DNA of 64,000 nt from the NCBI RefSeq assembly GCF_002234675.1, contig NC_019876.2:14754829-14818828 (forward strand). Direction: 5' to 3'. Source of the DNA: Oryzias latipes. Taxonomy: Eukaryota; Chordata; Actinopteri; Beloniformes; Adrianichthyidae. The translations under genes and the position numbers were made by a program. Positions 36,118-51,100 of this stretch are shown here, piece after piece; the stretch's first letter is position 1, and each line of letters begins with the position of its first letter. The notes under the pieces were generated by a model, which was not told the origin of the DNA, did no database searches, and was given only the letters and a program-made list of their open reading frames with translations.

Positions 36118-39100
36118 TTAGGATTTGGGGTCCATGCTGCGGCGCCTGAGCTTCTCGGGATTGTTTGAGGCCATGTGTGAAAAGTCTCTGAAAATGTCCT
36201 GATAGGTTTCATCACCTGGATAAAAAGATCAGAGAAAAAGCCATGAAGCTTCGGAGCTTTCTGGAAAGGCTGAGGGCTGACACATCGTCTCCATTTAAGC
36301 TACTAAACCTTTTGAGTGAATCGGGGACGTGCAGGCAGGTGAGGCAGGGGAGGCATGTGAGGCAGTATACCAATGATAAATACAGACATTTTTATCCACT
36401 AATCTGAACTGTAAATGCAATTTTTATTGCATGTTCTCACATTCTATTAAACAGTTAATGAATTTCATATGTATATGACTTATTCAATGTTAGGATCGGA
36501 CACATGAAGCAGCACTGACAACATTTAAAGACCCACTCCGATGAAAATTGGGTTTTTAACATGTTCTTGTGACATTCTTCTGATGATGAAGCTCAAAACT
36601 GCATTTCTGAGCATTTCTTTATTTAAATTGTTGGAAATCGGGAGCAGATTAAGGTTATGTCTGAGTTCCACCCCTTACCCCTAACTACTAAAAAACGATA
36701 TAGTGCGGGACTATGTAGAGCCCTGGATTTTAAAAACAATTCGGACACCTTGCTTTCTGATGAAACGTGATGACCAAAGCTGACCCTTAAGGGCTCCAAA
36801 GTTAAATTTTTTTTAAAAAGTTTAAGAATGCTTGGAGAATCCTAAGAATTGTTGCTCAAAGGAGAAGAACCTTAACGGCAAAGTCCCAAAGATTTTTGTT
36901 AAAAAAATAAAAAAGAGGTGTATGGGCTTAATTTACAGTAAAAATAAGAACAGTGTGTCCTTTCTGTGTGTGTGTTATAGCGATAAAGCATCGGCCATGG
37001 TGTGTAGCCTCCATGCATTTCACATTCTTCTTTTGCCCAATATGTCTCTGCTGTGTGCATGAAAATACAGCGGATTGAGATAAAAGGCATAATCCGCAGT
37101 TGGCAAACATAATGGAGGTACAGATTTGGAAAACTGACTCTGAAAGAGTCCAAGCCTCACCAGCCAGAAACCTCACCGCACGTCACTGGAGGTGATGCAC
37201 CAAAAGAGTTGTAGCCGTACAGGACGAAGCATGCAAACAAACAAACAAACAAACAAACACATAACAGCATGCACATGCATTTTACCTCTTAATTTGCTGC
37301 AGGTGGCACACTGCACAAGCATTTGAGACCAGATGGACATCTCAGCGGGCAGATGGCAAAGACACATGAGAGCCAACAAAGAAAAAAAACAAACAAAAAA
37401 AAGACACACAACGAAAACGCACGTCATGGGAAGTACTGACCGGGGGCCAATTCAAGCAGACAAACACGTCACACATTTGTCTTCCTTCACAACTGAAACC
37501 CCCATCGTCCAGCACCGAGAGCGCACTTTCAAGCTCCAAAAAGAGCCGAATGACGTGGAGAGAAAGTAGTCTCACCAGATGTGTGTGTGTGTATGTGCGA
37601 AATTCTAGATTTGTAGCTTTTTGTGCGTAACTGTGTGTACTTGCAATTGTCTATTCACACGTACACTCAAATATCAAGAACTTACAAATCCGATCTACAG
37701 TTTCCGCACGCACAACTTGAAATTACAGCAGCTAACAACTAACTACGAATTCAAAACGGCTCGTGCACACACAAACCTGTACAAAGTACACACCAATCGC
37801 CTAATACACACATACACAAAACCGCCTTTACGCACAGATCAGAGTTACAGGTGCACGAGGAGTTGTGAGACTCTTCACGTTGTCACATTTGTGTGTAGAT
37901 GATGCGTTTCAATGCTGCTAGAATGCTGGGTCATCTGAGTTTTCATATCAGCCGGTTTTAACTTGGATTGGGAATAATATTTAGTAAAAACTTGACCTTT
38001 TTTCTAAAACAAATCTGCCCCGATATAAAAATAATAAAAACCTCTAAAGACACGTTTAAAAAAATCTAAACTATCAGGGAAATATCTGTTTAAGAAAGTA
38101 GGACAAAAAGTCACAATCTTACTAGACATTATTCACAACATAAGTTCAAAGCGGCTGATGACCCAGCATTCTAGCAGCATTTAAACGCATCATTTGCACA
38201 CATTTCTGTAGATGTGAATCTGATCTGTGCGTTAATGTGATTGTGTGAGTGTGTATATCAGGCGATCGGTGTGAACTTTTTACAGATTTGTGTGCGTATG
38301 AGTCGTTTTGAATTGGTTGTTAGTTTTAAGCTGTAATTTCAAGTTGCGTAAATTGTAAATGTGTAAATTCTTGATATTTGAGTGTGCATGTGAATAGACA
38401 ATTGCAAGTACACAAAGGTACACACAAAATATGTTAAATGAGTTACAAATAAGGAACTATGCATACGCAAATCTAAAGTTACACACAAACAGGCAGACAA
38501 TTTCCAAATCAAGAATTACGCACTCACACAAAACCAGTGAGGTTATTTTCTCTCCATAAACAACTAAATGTAAAGAAAAGAAAAAAAAACCCTGCTGTAA
38601 TAAGACCAAGACAGCACAGACCGAAGGGCTCCAGCTGACAGACAGCATCAAATTCTCCTTAGTGGGAGTCACATCGATCTGCATAAACAGCTCAAAGTGA
38701 GTCACTATTCACAGAATAGAGGCAGGAAATTGTTCTTAGGAACAAAACAAAAATCAAAGCTGAGTTTGACTTGCAGGACTGGATGAAGGTCCAGTCCAGT
38801 CCATCTGAGTGTCGAGACATACTGGATATAAAATATCCAAAACATTAGTAGAGATAGGCCTGCTTTATATCAGACAGCAGCAATGCAATGACAGCACATT
38901 GATTATCTTTACATGCTTTTTGGTTTTCAAAGTGCTGGAGGATGAATATATATATATATATAATGCAAAGTGCTTAAAGTTGAATAAATTAAGCTCCAAT
39001 TTGCTTCCTTGTTGTAGTACCTTGTTTCCTACCATTTTCTGTATTTACAGTCATGAGATTTACGTCTTTCCTTGTGTTTGTTTGCGTTTTAGCCAGTCAC

Positions 39101-42100
39101 TTTAGCCCTTTTAGTCCTGTGACCCTCCCAGTTTCCAGCTACTTATTTGCTTCTTTAAAGCCTGGAAGCCGTTTTGGGTGTGAATCAGTGAACGCCCCCT
39201 CCTGCCCAGTGTGTCCCCCGATCCCTGCCCCTCGCAATGACCTGATTGGCCGAACGCTCCGTCCATCTCCCGCATCTCCTTGTTCATTTTGGTGATCCGC
39301 AGCCTGAGGGAGAGGAGACCGGGTCAGAAGAGTCGGCGCTTTCCAAAAGGATTTCCTGCACGCCAACACTTACAGAGTGACGATGTCGGCGTTTGCGTTG
39401 TCCACGGCGATGCTTAAGGGGTCTTTTTGGTTCTTATCCCGGGCGTTGTAGTCGGCGCCGCGCTTCAAGAAGAGACAAACCAGCCTGGGAAAGGAAACAA
39501 ACCAGATGGCGTAACAGTGTGAAATGGAGAATTACAGCAACCTGGTCCAAAATGTGGTTTACTAAGGTTTTTAGAAAAGCACTAAATGAAACACCGTCTA
39601 CTCTAAAGGTTTTTGAAGGATCTTCTATAAAATGTTTCTGAATCTAAATGTCTCTGCAGCCTTTTAGACTCTAGAACAAAAAAAAAACCTGATCACATGT
39701 CTTAAAAGAAGGGGACACTACCTAGAGAACCTGGTGAGGGAAAGTCTTACACCTGATGGAACACTCCCAATACAACTGGATCAGATCACTAAAGAGGGGG
39801 AACAAACTTAGAAAAACCTGATCACAAGATTTAGGAAGGAGGTATACTTCCAAAACAACCTGATGACATGAGTCAGGAGCAGGGGGACATTCCCAAAAAG
39901 CCTAATGGGGAACACATCTAAAAGAACCTGATCACATGACTTAAGACCATGGAAGACTACCAAAAGAACCCGATGGGAAGCACTGCCAATCAACCAGATC
40001 AGATCACTTCATTCTGTGTAATTCCTGATTCTTGCCATATCTTATGTGTGAAACAGTCCTGCTGTGTTTTTACACTTTTTTACCATCTATTCTTCCTCAA
40101 TCACAACCGGCATCTCGTTCCGCCCTTATGCTGAACCATATTTCATTTTTCCAGCATCTGTAAAGTCTAAAAATAATTTGGAATTTGAAGTGAACAAATG
40201 AAACAGACACTATGACACATCTTTCTGCAGTTTCAGTTTTGATCTTGCAATATCTGTTTGAAAAAGGACTAACTGGTTTTGGAAGGCCTGTTGCTTCAGC
40301 TATAACTCCACTAAAACAACATGAAAACACACGAAGGCTTGCAGGTTTCCTTAGCAACAAAACAGAGTTTATACTGTTCTGATTGTGCAGCTGCAACAGA
40401 ATGATGATATTATCACTTGAAACTCCATCATGCCCCTGATCAGATGATTATAGCTTTCATTACTATGGTGATAGTGTGTGTGTGCGCAGTACCCTGTGTG
40501 ACCCAGGATGGTGGCGTGGTGCAGTGGGCCCCTCCCATTGCTGTCAGCCTGATTGACGTTGGCTCCGTTCTGCAGCAGGAACTCGCAGGCTGCAAGGGCG
40601 TTCTGATCCAAACAGATGGCATTGCTGTGTTAAATTTACCAGACTGGTTTTAAAAAAATAACAAACATTTGGAAATGGGGACTCTTGGTTGTTTTGTGTG
40701 TAAAACAGAGTTCAGTCTGGGCAAAAAAACTCTGCATGTCCCTGAAGTGTTTGTTCTTCTTGGGAGGTCCTCCCTGACACAACCCCTGGTTTTGAACCAG
40801 AGGGCAGTGTTGGAGAGGAAAACGGCTGAACTCACCACCAACACGGCTTGTATCATCGGCGTGCTGGACTCCTCGGACGGATTGACCCAGTTGACGTCAG
40901 CTCCGTGGGCCAGGGCGTCGGCCATGAGGGGGAAGTTCTGCAGAGCGGCCGAGCGGTACAGCAACGCTCCGGGATGAAGCCCGCTGAGGTCCTCCTCTTC
41001 CTCTTCTGTAATGGGAGGACGGCATTTCATTTAATTTCACTTAAGACAATCTTTCGGATGTTTTTGGGTGTTTAGACGTGAGTTTAATCGTACCTTTGTT
41101 GAAGTCTGAACTGCTCTTTTGGTTATCACTGGGGCTCCCTCCTACAAACGGAGGAATGGGATTATGATAACTGCTATGGGTATTATCTACTTTTTCTGGA
41201 TCAACAAGACCTGTGACTGCTTTTGATTCATGTTGTTGACGTGATAGAATTACGTTAATTGTGTCAACAGCCTAAGAGTTACAGTAGTCGAAGGACTGTC
41301 CACCCTGAAGCTATTTAAGGTTTTAAGACCTGGACTGGCGTTTTATGTCCTGGGACGTACCTGATTTGCGAGGCAGGAGTGTTCGGCTCGGTTTGGGCTT
41401 GAGAGGCGGTTTTTGCGTCAGCGTGGCCGCTCTGTTTGACCGGGTCAGCTGAGGGTTCCTGCCAGTCTCCGGCAGTTTTTGAATAAACTTCTTTTCAACA
41501 TATTTTGATCGAATCCATGACTCCTTGTCCCCCCTAAGTTGCAGAAAAACAAAACAAATATATGACAGATTTACCACAAACTGCATCTTCTAAAACCCTG
41601 CACTCTTTAGTAAAATATTAGATAGGAAGCAACAAATTTGGTTACAAAGTTGTCTTATGAAGATGTAAAACTAGTACCATATCTACTTGGGAGTCAGAGT
41701 CACGTTCTTGATGTGTGCAAGCACGTCTAGTGCAGAAAATCTGACGTTGTCAAACACTGACTTATCAGTTTGTGGCCTAAAAATGTGGGGGCCACAAAAC
41801 ACGCCGCCATGCAAAAAAGTTTCCAGGCACAACAGCATTGAGCATCTGTATCACGTACGAGCGGCATTTCCTGTCTGCTGCATGACATCGCCGAACAAAG
41901 ACGAGGAAGTCGGAGAGAAAAGAAGACGCGATCTCTTCACAGGCTTTTCAGGAGACGAAGCGCAAAAAACTGAATTCAAACATGTTGGCTAAATTCTGCC
42001 CAGCAGTTAGTCCTGCTCTGTCTTAACTGGGTTTTCTAAATCAGGTTGTGGTCCATTCTTTTTACTTCTGCAGGTATCAAGCAAACCATCAGAGCGTCCT

Positions 42101-45100
42101 GACGCTTGTGGTTCATTTTTAACAGTATCTACTTCCTGTTTGAACTACATAAGTTTTTCAGTTCCAGCAATTTATAAAATTTCCAAATACATTATAATAA
42201 AAAAAATGTTTGTTTAATCTTTTTCTAAAGGACATTTTACTGTTTTATTACATAACCTACATTTACATAAATCTTAGCAGAGTTATTAAAGACCAACTAT
42301 AATAAAAATATTAAAAAAAAAAAAAAAAAATTTTTAATGTTCTTGTGTTGTTTTTTTATTCAAGTGAATCAGGATCAGACTAAAAAAATCCTGTTTGTAA
42401 CATAAAAAAAAATGCTGGGCGGGCCACAAGCTCCCTCCTCCGAGCTCTCAGCAACAGTGAGGAGGGGAAGGGGGGGCGGGCTTGCTTCACACCAACAACT
42501 CAGAGGCACATTTCTAATGTTTAGCGACCTACAAATCAACACCATAATTAAAAGACAACTGGGAATTCTTTTAAAATAGATCAAAAGATGATCGGACTGG
42601 GACTGTAAGCTAAACCAGAATCATTCAAACCCCCAAATCAAATATGTTTGCAATAATATTCCTTAATTTCAAAAAAAGTGTTGTTTTTTTTTTTTTTGCA
42701 AATGTCTAATCAGCCATCCAAAGCAGACTCCAGATGACTTATTTTCTAATAATTGTGTTGTTTTCTGGGTTCCAGCCTCATACCTGACAGTGAGCACTCC
42801 AGAATAAAAACATTTTCTACGCTTTTGCCACACCCACACACTCTGTATGTCATTGTGTTTCTGTTTGCTTTCCTAAATTACTGCATTTCTCCATCTTTGC
42901 AATACCTAATTCTGCCCAACACAGTGTGGGTCAATTCTGAACTGCACGGACGCAGAATGTTTGCACTGATCAAGCGCCTGCCAAAGATTTCAAAAATATT
43001 CAAGGTCCCTGGTTGTGCGGCTTTTTGTTTTTCTGCTGCACATCATGTAATAAAATGATGGTTCTTTGCACATTTTTTTTTACTGAAGTAGAGACTTTGG
43101 AGTATGATGACTCAGAAATACACCTTCAAAAGCTGAACACTAACCAAAAAAAAAAAAAGGTTAGGTTAGGTGCAGTACGAATTATTTCAAGCCACACACT
43201 TGTGGTAATTTCTCGTTTGTGTGTTCAGCTGCAAATCTCAGCTGTTGGGAAGCATTTGAGAGCGTAGACTCCCCGATAGATTTTCTTTGAACGTCAACAG
43301 ATAAAAACATTTCAGTACCTTGGACTTGCGGGGTTGGGCTTCTTGATGGTGATCTCGTCAATCCGTGCCTCATAGATTCGGTTGATCACGTTGTTTCCCA
43401 ACTCGCACATTAACTTCAGGAATAAATATAGTTAGAAAAATTAGGCAAAGTGAATTTCTTTTAGCGGTTATTGAAGAAAAAAAACTTCTGTACAACTTTT
43501 TGAATCAGAAACAGAGCCATTTTGTTTGGTCTGTAGGAACATTTGTGGAGCTGCTTGCAATGATAAGTGGTTAAATTACCTTAATGAGCTCTGGCTCCCA
43601 GGAGTCAAGTGTGAGTGAGCGCACTTTGGAAAAATGAACTCCCAGGCTCCTGTTAGTAAAAGAAACCATTAGAGGTTGAAGCTAATGATTCAAGCCAAGT
43701 CTCTGTGTGGACGCGTGTACACGTTTATCTATCCCGGTGGGGACTGCTTTATGTTTCTAAACTACAAAACAGGAACTTTATGACAATGAGGAATTTCTGA
43801 CTAAATAGTGTAAGATAAATCTTTGGTAAAAATTAATAATTGAGGTTGCAACCAAAGAGTAACCCTCTGAACGTCAGCCTAAAAAAAATAAAGGTAGCTG
43901 TAGCCTAATCAGGTCACGTCAGTTCACGGTGCATTCACTGTAAAGAAGTTAAAAAGCAAGTCGGTTTTTATTAACTCCACAGGCATTTGGTGAACATGGA
44001 TAGCAAAGTGTGTTTATATCCTGACATAAGCTTTTTTCAAATGATCAGATAAATGTAATTTTTATAATTACTATAACATCACTACAGTTCCTGTGCCGGT
44101 CCCTTGCCCGGCTAAAATACAGGGTTGTGTCAGGAAGGGCATCAGGCATAAAAATCCACCTGAAAAGCAGATAAAAGCTGCAAACCAATTTTGCCCACAC
44201 TCACATTTCCTTAACAATGGAAAAACTTTTTCCTGTAAGGACAGATTGGTGTTGCACAAAAAAGTTAAATAATATTATGCGTTTTTTTTTCTTCCTATTT
44301 CCCAAACTTTGTTTCCACAAAATGTAGTTAGATATTTGAAAATCATTTCATAACCACAAAAGATTAATAAATAAATTAACTGCTACATAATTATCCAGCA
44401 AACACACAAGGAACAGAGTTACTATTAGGGTAAAGGTAGACAATTGCATAGGAAGCTACAGAAATGACATTAGACTGCTCATCCCAAAGTGTTTTGTCCT
44501 CCCCCATCATCCTGCAGCAATGGACTATTCCAGCAGCAGCAACAGCAAGTTAATTAACAGACTCTTCAAAAAGTTTTTTTTTTTTTTTAAATCAGTAAAT
44601 AAAGCCTAGTTATCAGGGCGGCTATGAAAAAAGCCGAACAGAAAGCCAGAAATGTGTATCTACATTCCCAGGATCTGAAATACAAAGATAAAGAAAGTCA
44701 AGACTGTAAAAGGGAGAGAAAGGAGAGGAGAGGCAAAGGGAGGTGCAAAAAAAAAGGTATTTTTGAGAATATTTTTTATTTGTTTTTCAATTGAAGCCAT
44801 TTCAGAGTGTACTGTTTTATTCCATCATTTAAATACTTCTCTTATTTTTGCATTCTTTAGTAAAACCTTACAAACTTAAGAAGATTGTAATTTTTTTTTG
44901 TTCCTAGAAAGTGAGTGGGTAACTACTAATTAGTAATTTCAAGGTTTTTTCCAAGTAAAAATAATGTATGTATTAATAATACATTTCTTTAGTAGTTAAA
45001 TGTGATTTCAGTTTTTAGATGCTTATCAAAATATTTGGATTCTTGACGTCACAACCACCCTCACGGTGGATATGGGATGTCTGCGGGCAAAAAATGGGCA

Positions 45101-48100
45101 AACCTGTCCAGGCCTGCAGGTGGGCCCATCAGAAATATCAAGTCCTGTGGACTGAAAATGTTCATGCACGTTTTTTCTACGGGCATGCTGCGAGCAATGG
45201 GTTGCAGTGAACGCTTATGCAGCACATAAGGGTAAGTAGGTGGGCTGCAGGTACCTCAAAAAGATTTTTCTTTTTTTTTAACCCCTCCCAAACCCTGAAC
45301 ACTATTCTAAGGGCTGTTAATGCTGATCAAGTGAAAAGCGTGTGCTCCTTGCACACAGCCGGACTTTAAGAAACATAGAAATTAGACAGAGTGTAGTGTG
45401 TGTGAACATCCTACAGGCGTCCTAAATGCACTTCTGCATTACCTCACACCCTCTGCGTGCAGCATTGCTACAGACTAGAGTTGCATAAGGACACCATATG
45501 ACAGCATGACCTGTATGCCAGAAGTGCATGCAACTTCCATTACTCTTACAAATACTTCCTAATACACTAGCCACAGGCATGACAATGGTACATTCCATTC
45601 TCATGACGTCCTTTTAGGTGGCCGTACAAGTCTCAAGACACACCTGCGTCCCTCAGATTAAACCTCTTCTTAGGGCTTTAGATTTTTTTGAATGAAGGAT
45701 TAATACAACCGCAGAAGAGGGCTCCGTGTAATTGTTCACCTGGAAACAGCGTAAACCCCGAGGCCTAAAACTGAACTCTTATTTACCCAATATAAAGAAA
45801 CAGGTGTCCTGACCTCACCTGTGTCCACCTCCTATACACTGATTGGTTGGGATTACAGAATAAGGAAAGCCTGTCAGTCTTCTCAAAGCACACAAATGAT
45901 CTACCTGTGTATTCCAGAGCAAACAATGCACAGCGTGATGCCCAGGTTGATGGAGGCCCAATCAGGGCTGGGCTCCCCGCAGTCACAGCACTGCCTGTTC
46001 CCCGGGATCGCCTGGATGTCCTCCAGCGCCTGGCAGTCGTTGTTCTCCTGATCCACGCATCCTCCGCTTCCTCCGGAGCGCATTATGCTCTGCGACATGG
46101 AGCTGCAGCGCTGTCTCTGATAAAACAAATGCAGAAATCACCAACACAAACTCAGCAGACTCACATTTACTCATAGGATTCGGAAAGCGTTCAGATAAAT
46201 GTGCGTGGGACCCTCACCGGGCTTTGTGTATCCTCCCGCCGCTCTTGGAAAGCTGAGGCGATGCTGTTCTGGACGGCGCTGATCCATCCTTGCTGCTGCC
46301 TTTCTGAGTCCGCCTGCAGCAAGCAGCATCTTTGCACCATCGAGCACGCAGACACGCAAAGTGACCATGCAAGTTAGAACATTAAACCATCCCACCATAT
46401 GCTTGTTTTGCGGCACCTGCCGATGTGCACAAAGCTGCATCACCACAGCTCGAGCGTTTGCGCGCAAAGACAAGAAATGGTGCATGCATGCAAAACTCAC
46501 TTTGAAGGGGACACCACTTCAAAGCAGAACCGTCGCTCGTTTTCAGAGCTGGTCTTGACTGTGCAAAGACGCAGGTCCTCCACCACAACCGTGGGCTGTT
46601 CCTGCAAGACACATGGACATTGTTCTGCTTAAGCGACGCGTTGACACACTTCCCAAAACGGGCTTTCACACCTTTCTAAACTGTACCTTAAATTTCTTCT
46701 GATACACCAGCTGGTTTTTCTGAATCGAAAACCAACGTCTGGAAATACACAAGAAAAAAAATACAACCTGGAATCATCAAGTTTTTCATTTACTCAAGTA
46801 TAGTAAAAGTGCTGACCAAACTTTACCTGCTCCAGGTCTTAAAGGCATTGCTGGCTCTCTTGTACAAGTAGCCCTCCATTGCAATCCCATTAGCTGAGTC
46901 AGCATTAAAGTCCATTATGGAGTCATCATAGGACACATCCTTAAAATGATGAATATATTTAAAAAAAAAGTTTCATTTGTAAAGTTAAAAGCTGAATTCT
47001 ATGGTTGGTTTTAGAGTTTATTTAAATGTTGTCATGAAATTGCTGTTGCTGCAATCATTATTTTAAAGATCACAACGAAGATTTAAAAAAGCAAAATAAT
47101 TACATAAAAAAATTATATTTTAGAAAACAAAATTTCAGTTTGGGTTTCAATATGTTTTCTGTAAATTACTTTTGTTTTCTGCAATGTTTTTTTGTTTTTA
47201 CGTTTTTATTTCTTAAACTTTGTTTTGTTTTTGATTTGACTTGATTTGAAATGGTTTATGTCAAGCAATCAAGGCAAGAATAATGCACAAAACAATACAA
47301 TCAGCAGTTATACATTTATACAAAGACATATCAAACTTAGAATAATTAGACATTAAATTAAAGATTGCTTGAAGGCCAAACCCTGTTCTACTGTAACCAT
47401 TATTACATGATTTATCATTATCCTCTGTTTCTTTATTCTGGTTTCTCTTTATTTTATTTATTTATTTATTTATTTTCCACGGGTGTTTGTCTTTGTGTAT
47501 TTTATTGCGCGGGGCTAATTGAATGTATTTTATTGTATTTTATTGCATTTGTTTTTGTTTTTATGTACAGCACCTTGAGCTGTCTTATCGTCATGAAAGG
47601 TGCTATATAAATAAAATTAATTTGAATTATCCAGTTCATAACCTTTAATCAGACGTCTATGCCTTACCATATGCCTTACAGTTTCAGGTCAATAGAAGTC
47701 ATTTTAAAATGTAATGTTTTTTTAAATATTTGTTTTGCTTTTTAAAAATGTCGTTGTGATCTTTAAAATGTTTTTGCGTGGTGTGATTTCTTGATGTGAT
47801 TGGCACTTCAGGGCTACCGTACCGCGGGCTAAAGGTGCATTCAAGAACCCACATTTAGCGTTTCTCAGTGGCGTCCCAGACCTCCCTCTGAATGATTCTA
47901 TAGAGATCGGGCCTGAAAAGGTTCTCCCTCTGTCCTGAGTGCTCTCACGACGTTTGTTTTACAACAGTCCAAGCAGCCTCATATGACAAAAATGAATGAA
48001 TTTTTGGTAGCATGTAGTCTCCTTACTTTCGTCTTGACTGCTGCATGTTTTTGCTCCATGTCTCTCTTTTCCCTGGCAGAGTCTAGGACAAACTGGGTGT

Positions 48101-51100
48101 GCTGGAAACAAAACAAAAAAAACAGCATTTTTTTTTCAGAAACAAATCTTTTTTGATCACATTTTTCACAAAGCTACAGAATCAACAGATTTTATTTGTC
48201 TAAGAGTTTATTAAGAATTTAGTTTAATTTATTTTGCTTTTGCTGAGCTATAATATCAAACTGCTAAAATCTGATTTATTAGCATACTTTTATGCAGAGA
48301 AGTAGCATAAAAAACAGGTGGGAAATGTCAATTCAATGTTATAAACATTCAGTAAAGATTGAATTAAACACTTTTTCTACTTTCCTAGTAAAATACACAT
48401 CCAGTAAAAAGTTTGGTCATGCTTCTACATTTAAATGAACGAGTGAATGTGTCAAAACCTTTTTTCAACCCCAGTCCTCAGGATTCACCAATTTGCATGT
48501 TTTCCATGATTCCTTGCATAAATGCCTTTAATTGAAGATTAATAGTTTTTAATAGATCCTGCTTAATAGTTTCTTTTACAATATGCTTTTTAGCATTTTA
48601 ATGTTCCATTTGATTACTTTCTTTCAGCTGCAAGGACAAAAACATTCTTTTTATTTATCTTTTTATCAGTTTCTTTTTTTAATAAATCAAAAATGATACT
48701 TTTCCAAAAAATGCAAATTACATTTTTCATTTTTCTGGCACCAAATTTAGACACAACACGTGAAGGTACTTTGTGTTTCTTCATTTCCACTTTTCTTTAT
48801 GTTATCATTTCCTGATGAAACAGGAAGAGCTTTGCTGTGGGTTCATAAGGACAGTAACAATTTTCAGTTTTGTTTCTCTTTTTTTTAATTTTCTCATAAT
48901 GTCAAGGTCTTTTTATTCAAGGCAAACGGTGCAGCGGACACAGCGAACAAGTACATGAAATTTAATAGTTCTTTTTTTGTTTTCCTGCTTTCTGAGATGA
49001 AGATCTGGAAATGACTTGAACCCGTTCAGACATATGACACGTTTCCTGTTGCTGTTGATGCCAAATGCCAAATAAATTACCAAATCTCTTGCTCTTAAGT
49101 CTTGTAGAAGACCAAGATAATGTTCAGAGAAGCTCTTTAGAAAGGTTATTGATTTAGAAAAATAGGCCAGATAGCTTAGGGTAGAACCATAATAGTTCAA
49201 ATCTGTGCACATTAGCATCAGGCTATGCCCACAGCTTCCTGGTTTGCATATGAAAAGCAATAAGAGGTTTTTCAGTCTGTAAAGAACTGACAGATCCAAT
49301 CTGCACTATTTGACTAAGCAGTTAAGTAAAAAATGTTTTACAGTTTTCTTCTCCTATAATCAAAGATGAAATACACATTTCAAAAAGATGTACAAAGAAT
49401 TAAATAGATTAAATGGAAATGCCACTGCTCAATTGTTAATATTATAGCCCAGAGATGTCAATCCTAGCCATCAAGGGCCACTGTCCTGTCTCTTCCAAAC
49501 CACTTGTGCCTTGGCTTCTTATTGGCAGAACACTTCTAACAAGAAGTAATTAAAATACATTTTTGTTTAATCTTAACTGTTTTAGACACATATGGAGGTG
49601 GGGAGGACATGTGATAGAGCTCCAGAGGCAGGTGGAGTGGGGAGGAGAGAACTTTAGAGTGATTTCAAAGTATGGGAGAGTAGATAGAGATGGATCGAAA
49701 TTTGTTTAGTTGCGATCGGTTGCCAGATAAAACTGGTTGTCATTTGTGAAGAAGTGGAGTGAAACTTTTTGTTACAAAGACATAGTGCCTCGTGGAAGAA
49801 AATAAATGGTAAGGGACCCAGGACAGAGCTCTGGTGAACACCACGTACTGTAGTTGACTGAGAATGAAAGTACTGGACCGAGTAGGAGGGAGATAGCTAA
49901 AAAAAAAAAAAACAAGGAGCACGGTCATCGTGAAGGAGTTTGACCCTCCTGGAACTTTGTTCCATGAATCTGGGATTTTTTGTTTTTCTTGGTTTGGTTT
50001 AGTCTTTATTAGAATGTGTGTCCATATCTGGTTTAGTTTAGATCTCTGTTAATGCTTTGCTTCTGTTTGGGTCTTGAATCTGAACAAATCGGTGGGAGTC
50101 GCCATGTTGATAGGCCAAGATAGTTTACCTCTTCAGACAGTTTCTGTCGATATTCATCGAGCTCGGAAAGAGACTCGTGGCTTTGTTGGAAAAACTGGGC
50201 TTGGGCGTCCATCAGCACCAGCATCTGACCAGAAACACAGGACTACATTTAGTCTGGAGAAACATCCACAGTGAGGAAAGCACGTAACGTGAAAACTTAC
50301 AGCCATCACAATGTCGGTTTTCTTCTTGGCTTCAATGACGTTTATCTAAGAGAAAGAGAAAGCAGGCGTAATAAGTCTGTCTTTTAGCCAAAATCCCAGT
50401 GGTTGAAAAGCTAAGACAAGAGTGTAGAAAATCCCAGATTTAGACCTATCCTCATCTCACCTGGAGAACGTAGTCCAAAGCCTCGCATCGGAAGCTCCTC
50501 CGGGCATTTAACAGAGCGTTACTCGCCTCCTCCACCTCGTGCTGCTTCCCCCGTGGAGCCTGAGCGTTCCTCGCCAGCGCCCCCTCCAGGATCTCACTGC
50601 TGCGCTCAAACTTTTTGCGCACGTCCGTGAAACGACGAACATCTCTGAGGACACACATTTAGGAAGGTGACAAATGGACAAATGTCAACAAAGTGGACAA
50701 CAAACTTCCTTTGTTGACAATAAGTTAATGACTATATTTGAGAAATGGACTGAGCAAGAGTGCCGTCGCCCTTGGCCCATGGTTTACCTCCAGCTCTGAC
50801 TAAATTAAGTCAATTCAGTTGACATTTCTTTGAGTTACAGATGCTGTCAAGTTATAGCGAGACAACATCAATAAGCAGTGATTGTTACGAGTCGGACAGA
50901 GTTAACATTTTCATGGCACCCACCCTGTCTTCAATCAGGAGTGAGCTTGTTGGAAGGCCACACCCCTACCAATCAAACTTTTTGAATGTTTGATGGCAGA
51001 CCACATGTTTTATTTAGGTATCTGCTTGGTCAGTTTATAACTTGAATACCTTGCACTACAGAAAATTTATCATGAAAAAAATTTAGGATTAGCAAAAAAT

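Noticed and set aside
41687..41992. 101-codon plus-strand frame, considered as a THAP-like remnant
   Set aside because: Cysteine and histidine spacing does not fit THAP, and it lies in an acap1 intron on the opposite strand.
48913..49299. 128-codon minus-strand frame in an acap1 intron
   Set aside because: acap1 reads continuously from exon 50224-50129 to 48101-48027 without it, and the sequence is not BAR-like.
49800..49860. Phrase GACCCAGGACAGAGCTCTGG and a similar one at 54130 (GAACCCTGAGGTATTC) as parts of one LINE
   Set aside because: The resemblance is to a loose phrase common in fish repeats; the two pieces do not align with each other well enough.
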